In this document: one piece after another, positions 56,746 through 64,000 of the stretch
Numbering within the stretch: the stretch's first letter is position 1
Layout of the letters: the number at the start of each line of letters is the position of its first letter
NCBI GenBank assembly: GCA_028023455.1
Contig: JAQFVV010006340.1
Span: forward strand, 2,091,438-2,155,437
Length of the DNA: 64,000 bases
Direction: 5' to 3'
DNA from: Epiperipatus broadwayi
Taxonomy: Eukaryota; Onychophora; Udeonychophora; Euonychophora; Peripatidae
Notes under the pieces: model-generated
Seen by the model: only the letters and a program-made list of their open reading frames with translations
The model's database searches: none
Told to the model about the DNA's origin: nothing
Made by a program: the position numbers and the translations under genes

Positions 56746-57444
56746 TTAACCTTTCTGCCGTTTGCTCTGATTATAAACAAATTAAATAAAATAGTAATAA
56801 TTTTTGTGTTATCATAGCAAATTTACACTCATTTTAAAGCTTTAAATGTAATGTAAAATCCTGCCCTCTCTAAAATTATTTTACAAGTAAAAAATCAATA
56901 ATATTTAAATTTTAAACTAGAACAATGGGAGAAGGTGGGCTTTCCAAGGCATTAATTGGTGTGCCTCATTTTGAATAAAAAGAAGCACTTGCCAACAATT
57001 TGACAGCTCCAAGTTATTTGTTTTGATTTTCAAAACAAAAACGAATGATTTAGAATATTTTTAAAGTATCTTTGACATATTATAAATTGTTATAATAAAA
57101 TAAGATGAAAATATAATTATTTTAGAAGAATAGTTAAGATTTTCATAAAAAATATTTATTAAATTGTGAAAGAAATCAATGACCTATACATCATTTTCTA
57201 GTAGGTTACAGAACATTCTTTTTACATTCTATACTATAGAATATTTTTATAATTGTAAATAGCTATGTATTTTTGAAAAAAACTTTTTATTCACTTCCAT
57301 AATCTGACAAATTATTTGTTAGCTTTTAACAAGTAAACTAAAAGAATATTAAAAGACAAATATATTTTTACTAATGATTTTGTAATTGACCAATCAAAAG
57401 TTTAGAGCTTGAACAACTGGAATTTTTGACAGCAAAGCCATTAA
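56746..57444. mobile_element. TTAA-flanked, piggyBac-like MITE, copy 2
   Basis: Begins TTAA-CCTTTCTGCCG and ends GACAGCAAAGCCA-TTAA. The reverse complement of the right end, TGGCTTTGCTGTC, matches the left end over CTTT-CTG-C. Internal blocks match copy 1 at 21942-22704 in the same order and orientation, with strong divergence. No ORF. Confidence 0.5.
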
Positions 57445-58154
57445 AATAAATGTAAATAATTGTAATTTTAACTTTAGAATAATTTTATTAAAAATGTCTT
57501 GCATGTGTATAATGGAGAAAAAGATGGCACAATTTTCATGACTATTAAAGCAAAAGAAATTTTTTGCCATTTGGATGGAATGGATTGTTATGCCAACATG
57601 TTTGCATTTTATGTATAAATTGCATTGAAGTAAAATAAGAGTTTGAATCTATGTAATTTATTGATCACACATAAAACAGTATGTAGGGTGTTGCTCAATA
57701 AAAATTTTATGTTGTTACATGGCATTTAAAATTTGTAAATTATAAATTTTTGAATTTGTCTTCATGGCACTTTCTTGCTTACCATGTTCAGCTAGAGAAA
57801 TTATTAAACATTCACCTTCAGTAGACATCAGCCTTTGTGATTATCACTATGAAATATGCTTGACATAATTATTATGATAACAACTTAAATTAGATAAATT
57901 TTCATTGGAGTTTAGACTTATTTCAATGATTTTGTTATGCTATTTTACAAAATAACCTTTTTGAAAGCCTAAATGAAATGTCAACCCTCACTTTATAATA
58001 AGATGTACAACTGGAAATCTAGTCACATTGGGAATCTGTGATATAATTAGCTATATGATTTAATTAAAAATATGATGAACAATCTTGATATGGCTCTTTT
58101 TTAAAAAAAATAAACCTCATGTTATAAGTGGAATTATGTTATTGAAAGGAACAA
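57445..58154. other. AT-rich intergenic DNA, no gene seen
   Basis: Nothing recognisable. Confidence 0.6.
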
Positions 58155-59087
58155 TATGTTACATATTATCACATGATCACCATCTCCATACTAGCACATA
58201 ATTATTGTAAACAAAGGCAAAACTCTCCATACAGTAGTGCCACCCTGTGCCAAACAGAATAATCAATGGATGCCATCAGGTTTGTGCATAAAATTCCTAT
58301 CTAATGCCTACTCATCCAATATCCCCAGACTAGTTTCTGGCTTGTGGCCAACATCAATGAGGAGCATTGGATCCGTGACCACTGCACCTAGATCTTAGGA
58401 TCTAATGCAATCCTCCAGCAGCCACCTTTTAACTCTACTGTACTACAAAACTATGAGAATGAAATTGAAAACACAATAATATTTTCAATCTAAGCTCAAT
58501 AGCTTATATAGTCATATGGGTCTGAACTCAATTCAGCACCCATACATTTTGGTGTCTTTGGCTCTTAAACAACCCTAGCCACCATTATCCTAGTAGGCAG
58601 GATTGGTGTTAAACCACTAAACATCACATGGTCATGTGCTAGTATAGAGATGGTAATCATGTGATGTTTAGTGGTTTAACACCAATCCTGTTTAATAGGA
58701 TAATGGTGGCTATGGTTGTTTAAGAGCCAAAAACACCAAAATGTATGGGTGCTGAATTGAGTTCAGACCTATATGACTATATAAGCTATTGTACTTAGAT
58801 TGAAAAGAGGATTGTGTTTTAAATTTCATTCTCATAGTTTTGTAGTAAAGTAGAGTTAAAAGGTGGCTGCTGGAGGGTTGCATTAGATCCTAAGATCTAG
58901 GTGCAGTGCTCTCAGATCCAAGGCTCCTCACTGATGTTGGCCACAAGCCAGAAACTAGTCTGGGGATATTGGATGAGTAGGCAATAGATAGGGATTTTAT
59001 GCACAAGCCTTCTGGCATCCATTGATTACTCTGTTTGGCACAGAGTGGCACTACACTATGGATAGTTTTGTCTTATGTTACATATTA
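58155..59087. mobile_element. Long palindromic composite with 14-bp target duplication
   Basis: TATGTTACATATTA flanks the unit on both sides (58155-58168 and 59074-59087). Inside, arms of about 420 bp (roughly 58212-58633 and 58660-59073) are inverted copies; examples are CCCCAGACTAGTTTCTGGCT and GGATTGGTGTTAAACCACTA, each present in both orientations. The central spacer (TGTGCTAGTATAGAGATGG, near 58637-58655) is itself the reverse complement of the left-end sequence CCATCTCCATACTAGCACA (58178-58196). The layout is therefore end-arm | inverted end - inverted arm, as from a tandem array with a switch of strand. The word ATATGGGTCTGAACTCAATT is close to one in the family F element at 27438-27458. 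No ORF. Confidence 0.85.
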
Positions 59088-59475
59088 CATAACTTTGGAA
59101 ATATAAGTGAAGTAAAATAAAATGTATATATATATATATATTAAATAGATATAATTTTGAAAGAATAATAATAATGTGTGGTTATAAAATAATTTCTATA
59201 CCAGAATTTACATTATAAATATATATATATATATATAATTTACATTTTATATATATATATATATATAATTTGAATTTCATAATATTCATGAACTTTTAAT
59301 GAATAATAGTTTATTAATTAATTACTTAATTTTTTGCCATGTTTTATGATAAATATTTTAATTGTACTGTATATGTTGAATATTTTCAAAATTCTTCTCA
59401 TTCTGAAGAGCAGTAGTATGGTTTAAATATTTAATTAATATAAAATGATTGCATGTGTAAGTGCTATTAAAAGAG
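59088..59475. other. AT-rich DNA with three short AT tracts
   Basis: AT runs at about 59126-59141, 59218-59237 and 59250-59267; the last two are separated by AATTTACATTTT. No gene seen. Confidence 0.7.
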
Positions 59476-60022
<547 letters not shown>

Positions 60023-60025
<3 letters not shown>

Positions 60026-60849
60026 ACAATAATATTATTAAACTTTGATTACAAAATATACACAGGTTTGATTGCAAGAGTTACTGTGGTAATCTTTTTT
60101 TTCTTGGCTTCAATAGTTCAATATTTAATGTTACATTAGTCATTTGTGATTTATATTTAAGTATCAAAGTTTTTAAATTATTAAAAGATCTGCAAAAAAT
60201 TTAAGTTTTATATTCAGGTTTATAGAACATAGTTCCATGTATAAAAACTGATAACAGTATCCATTGAGCATTTGTTTGTACTATTTTAAATTAGAGGTCT
60301 GCTGGCTGCTTGAAAAAAAAAACTAGTTGTGACATGTATGTCTGGAATAGCAATTTTCAAATATCTGTTCTTAAGTTACTTAAGTTTGTTTATAAATGTT
60401 GATGGATGTCACTTGGTATTATTTCCTAGAATAAATGTGCAACAATCACAACAAAATGTAAATAGTATAAATGTATTATCCCAGCCTGAGGTTATGTTAG
60501 ACTTTTGATGTGGGCTTATTATTTGCTGAATTGAGCATTTTGTTTGCCTATATGTATTTATTGTGAAATTGCAAATTTTGTTTAAAGATTAACGTGAAAA
60601 GAAAATCTAATGCAGTGCTTCCTCAGTTTCATGGAACATTCCACAGAATGGATCAATGGGTTTGTACAACTGTTGATATCTGATAAAGTACGAGGTAAGT
60701 AAGACATGCAGGCTAAGTCAGGTTAGAAAATCAAATATTTTGGCTCACTTTTCAATCTCCAGAATTTGGGTAGTAGTTGTTTATTGCTGTTTACTAATAT
60801 GGAAGAATTTATAGCAGAAAATGTATTGAGGGATAGCAAAATGTGTATT
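60023..60849. other. AT-rich intergenic DNA, no gene seen
   Basis: No motif-bearing frame. Confidence 0.6.
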
Positions 60850-62110
60850 TTCTAGTAAGTGTATTTATCAACAGAATCTAAAGCTATTTGAATATGTATA
60901 TATTGTACTGATTTAATAAGATATGCAAGATATACAGATGATGGTAAAGTCTTGTCAGTAGGTGTTGTCAGAATTAGACATAGACGTTTGGTGAAGAATG
61001 TAAAAGTACTGATACATAGATTAACTGGGTTTTTTTTTAATTTGGAAGGATTCAAAGTTATGAAGTCCCAATCGATTTTGAGTAAATGGTTGACTAAATA
61101 GTTTATGAGATATGGAAACTATCTTCCTTCCCCACAACATTTTGTTGCAAAGGAAGGAAATGGTAGACATAAATAATTTTATGAATTTAATTATGGGTAT
61201 GCAATAATTTATCTTTGTTAGAACATCTGTATTTAACAATTGGATTTTTACATGTATGGAATGGGCACATTCTTTTGTATGTTTTGCTTCATTCCATGTG
61301 TGCCCAAATAAAATGGAAAACCAATAAATGTGGTGGGGTTTTTTTTAAAGGTTTTTGTATTTGGTTTATTGAAATGAAGAAACGATCCAGCAGTTTTGTT
61401 AAGACTGCACTTTAGTTTATGAGTGGATGCACAGTTTTGAAATATTTTTTGAAGTATCAGTAGTTGCTTGTATGAAGGGAGGAAAACATATATGTCATCC
61501 ACAATATAGGGGGGGGGAGTAAGGATTCTACTTATTTTTTGCTAAATTTGTATTAGAAGAGGATTGATAAAATAAGTGAATAGAAATGAGCAGAGTGATA
61601 ATCCTTGGGAAATACATTTAGTAGGAGTAAAGAAATTCTAATTTTTGCCATTAAAATTAATGTGTATTTTATGACTTAGCATTTGGTTGGTGATTATATA
61701 TAATGTTGTAGTTGATATTGTAGCTTCAGCAAGCATAATTATTAATAGTTTAGTGTGAACTGAATCAAAGGCTGATTCGATGTAAACCTGTATTGCCTAG
61801 GGTGTGAATTTTTTGCTTATACAACATTTTGAATATTTTTAGAAATTACTGCAGCTTGTGTAGTTGATAATTTTTAGCAAACTGCATTGTTTAAATCAGG
61901 GAAAACAAGTGCATCTTTATTTGGTCTGTTATGATTTTATCCAACATTTTTATGAATAGTGAACTCATGAAAACACACCAAAGGATAAAAAGTCCAGATA
62001 TTGATGTTGGTTTTTTATGCATGAAAGAAAAGCTATAGGATATATGCCTTTAATTGGATATATATTTTTTGTGAGAGATAGTTAGCAGGGTTACATAGAA
62101 ATCTTTTAGT
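60850..62110 (-). pseudogene. LINE-B: decayed non-LTR reverse transcriptase
   Basis: Read on the - strand from about 61800, VYIESAFDSVHTKLL matches the transcriptase 'D-x-x-x-AFDSV' block, and CISQGLSLCSFLFTYFINPL matches 'G-L-x-QG-x-x-LSP-x-LF'. After a frameshift, the open piece at 61248-61502 begins DDIYVFLPSYKQLLILQ, the DD catalytic block, and reads THKLKCSLNKT, the following 'L-x-x-N-x-x-KT' block. The pieces at 61021-61239 and 60852-61055 give KINYCIPI...WGRKIVSISHKLFSQPFTQNRLGLHNF, resembling the post-RT 'W...QP...GGLGL-N' block of L1- or jockey-type LINEs. It is a different lineage from the RTE copies. Stops and shifts make it dead. The 5' limit is uncertain. Confidence 0.7.
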
Positions 62111-62323
62111 GAATTGACTAAGATTAGAAAACAAAATTTGGGGATTCAATGAATTGCATCTGGTTGATATATTAATTTTATTTTTAAATTATAATAATAT
62201 TGACAAGGGTATGCCTATAAGTATACAGAGTTCCAAAAGTAGGTGGATTCATTCTATTCTTGATTCTTTGTTCAACATTTACAATGTTTTTAATTCTTAG
62301 CCTGAATGTGTGTGATTTTACTT

Positions 62324-62327
<4 letters not shown>
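62111..62327. other. Short AT-rich spacer, no gene seen
   Basis: Lies between the LINE-B remnant and the RTE tail. Confidence 0.5.

Positions 62328-62419
<92 letters not shown>
62328..62419. repeat. (AT)n tail of RTE copy 2
   Basis: AT run starting right after the stop codons of the RTE ORF (on the - strand TGATGATATATA...). This is the same junction as in RTE copy 1. Confidence 0.95.
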
Positions 62420-62421
<2 letters not shown>

Positions 62422-64000
62422 TCAACCATTATCAATCCACTGCAGGATGAAGGTCTCTCCAAATTTAATCCATCTTCTCCGATCTTTAGCTTCTCTTTTC
62501 CACAACACCCCTGCACATTTTCTTATTTCATCCATCCATCTCACATGTGGTCTCTTTCTGGGTCTTTTACAATCTATTGGAATCCAGTTTAAAATTTCAA
62601 TTGTCCATCTATTATCATTTCTTCTAGCAATATGTCCAGCCCAACTCCATTTCAATCTTTTAATTTTTTCAATAAGGTCAGTAACACCTGTTTGTTGTCT
62701 TACCCATACATTGCGTTTTCGATCTCTTCTTGTTACTCCCAACATACATATCTCCATACTCATTTGAGTGGTCTGAAGTCTCTGTATTGCTCTTCTATTA
62801 AGTGCCCAAGTCTCAGATGCATAAGTAAGAACTGGTAAAACACATTTGTTAAAAACCATTCGTTTCAAACACATAGGCATATTTCCTTTTAGTATCAAGT
62901 TATTTCTACCAAAAGCACTCCAACCAAGTTTAATTCTATGATTAATTTCCTCCATTATGTTTCCATCTGTATTAATAATCTGACCTAGGTATTTGTAACT
63001 GTTAACTTCTTCTAATTCTTCATAATCAATCTTTATTTTCATATTTTGAGCAAATCGATTAAACATTACTTTAGTCTTTTTAACATTTATCTTTAGTCCT
63101 ACTTTTCTACTTTCATCTACTAACTCCTGCAACATTTCCTGCAGCTCTGAAGCATTATTTGCAAAAACAACTACATCATCTGCAAAATCTAAATGACTTA
63201 AATACTCTCCATTTACTTTCATTCCTTTAGTTTCCCATTTTAATCCACAAAATACTTCTTGCAGCACTGCTGTAAAAAGTTTTGGAGATATGGAATCACC
63301 TTGCCTTACACCTTTCTCAATATTGATTTTTCCAGTATCATTATGTAATCTAATTGTTGCTGTTGCATTTTTATAAATATTCTTTAAAATATGACAATAT
63401 CCTGGATCTATACCTTGATGATCCAATGCTTTAATCACTGAAGAAATGTGTGTAGAATCGAATGCCTTTTCATAATCTACAAATCCAAAACATAATGACA
63501 ACTCATATTCATTTGTCCTTTCTATGACTTCTCTCAATATCTTGATATGATCTATTGTACTAAAACCATTTTTAAATCCAGCTTGTTCTCTTGGTTGGTG
63601 GAAATCCAAAGTTCTCTGTAGACGAGTTGTAATTATCTTGGTAAAAATTTTATATAAAACTGATAAAAGGCTGATAGGTCTGTAATTTCTAATATCTTCT
63701 TTATCACCTTTTTTAAATATTAATATTATTACTGCATTCTTCCAATCTTCCGGTACATCTTTATCATTTAGACATTTGGTATATAACTTTGCTAAAATTG
63801 TTTCTATTTCTTCACCTCCTTCTTTTAATATATCAATTATAATTCCATCATTTCCTGGAGCCTTTCCTTTCTTCATACATTTAATTACATGTCTCACTTC
63901 TTCATTTAAAATTCTGGGCAATTCGGAAGATGTAATAGATATAGGAGGTACTTGTTCTTTATTACTATATAATTTTTGATAAAAATTTTCTACCAATTTC
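62422..64000 (-). CDS. RTE-clade LINE ORF2, C-terminal 524+ codons, runs off the window
   Basis: An uninterrupted frame enters from beyond the right edge, so the N-terminal endonuclease, if present, is outside. Counting from the methionine at 63996, the RT entry block [17 protein letters not shown] is at about 43-59. [15 protein letters not shown] follows at about 104-118, [16 protein letters not shown] at 139-154, [13 protein letters not shown] at 171-183, [13 protein letters not shown] at 230-242 and [11 protein letters not shown] (catalytic ADD) at 268-278. After the transcriptase come [45 protein letters not shown] and [13 protein letters not shown], all usual for the RTE C-terminal region. 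The frame ends WIDNG with tandem TGA stops that run into (AT)n, leaving practically no 3' untranslated region. It is the best-preserved coding sequence here and the probable parent type of the decayed copy at 5764-11316. Confidence 0.93.
   Translation of the reverse strand, partial: KLVENFYQKLYSNKEQVPPISITSSELPRILNEEVRHVIKCMKKGKAPGNDGIIIDILKEGGEEIETILAKLYTKCLNDKDVPEDWKNAVIILIFKKGDKEDIRNYRPISLLSVLYKIFTKIITTRLQRTLDFHQPREQAGFKNGFSTIDHIKILREVIERTNEYELSLCFGFVDYEKAFDSTHISSVIKALDHQGIDPGYCHILKNIYKNATATIRLHNDTGKINIEKGVRQGDSISPKLFTAVLQEVFCGLKWETKGMKVNGEYLSHLDFADDVVVFANNASELQEMLQELVDESRKVGLKINVKKTKVMFNRFAQNMKIKIDYEELEEVNSYKYLGQIINTDGNIMEEINHRIKLGWSAFGRNNLILKGNMPMCLKRMVFNKCVLPVLTYASETWALNRRAIQRLQTTQMSMEICMLGVTRRDRKRNVWVRQQTGVTDLIEKIKRLKWSWAGHIARRNDNRWTIEILNWIPIDCKRPRKRPHVRWMDEIRKCAGVLWKREAKDRRRWIKFGETFILQWIDNG

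Overview
The window is strongly AT-rich, non-coding animal DNA built almost entirely from decayed mobile elements and microsatellites. I see no convincing host protein-coding gene, no tRNA or rRNA, and no bacterial-style operon. RTE-clade LINEs, Penelope-like elements (PLEs) with GIY-YIG nucleases, a Ty3/gypsy element and very long (AT)n and (AAT)n tracts together suggest an invertebrate metazoan (mollusc, arthropod, cnidarian or flatworm type). The sequence alone does not decide which.

Layout. 1-3860: ruined LINE on the + strand, with endonuclease, reverse transcriptase and a C-terminal Cys motif still readable. 4139-5282: PLE fragment. 5764-11316: one RTE LINE split by a 2.7-kb non-coding insertion (7298-10008) with a 7-bp target duplication. 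14220-14690: PLE nuclease fragment. 14864-15557: foldback element. 18541-18900: minisatellite with an (AAT)n core. 21942-22704 and 56746-57444: two divergent copies of a TTAA-flanked, piggyBac-like MITE. 27161-27790: tandem dimer of the foldback family. 27872-28229: perfect 178-bp tandem duplication. 28971-36679: complete but dead Ty3/gypsy element with 1.6-kb LTRs. 38451-40337: solo-LTR-like unit inside an AT tract. 43810-44270: minisatellite. 44876-46220: satellite-like tandem/inverted composite with a 12-bp target duplication. 46790-48417: PLE in head-to-head inverted arrangement. 49902-51022: second PLE family, with a 25-bp foldback at its truncated 5' end. 58155-59087: long palindromic composite with a 14-bp target duplication. 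59476-60022: mosaic trinucleotide tract. 60850-62110: another decayed LINE on the - strand. 62420-64000: an RTE copy with a 524-codon open frame that touches the window edge.

Two themes tie the window together. First, AT microsatellites sit at element ends: both RTE copies end directly in (AT)n, and the PLEs, the gypsy 3' LTR, the solo LTR and the foldback elements abut AT tracts. Second, four loci carry repeat units of roughly 400-480 bp that occur in tandem or inverted form. Two of these are flanked by perfect 12-14 bp direct repeats, so whole multimer/inverted composites appear to have inserted as units. This is the best candidate here for an undescribed class of element.

All family calls were made by eye from motifs. 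No search or alignment was run.
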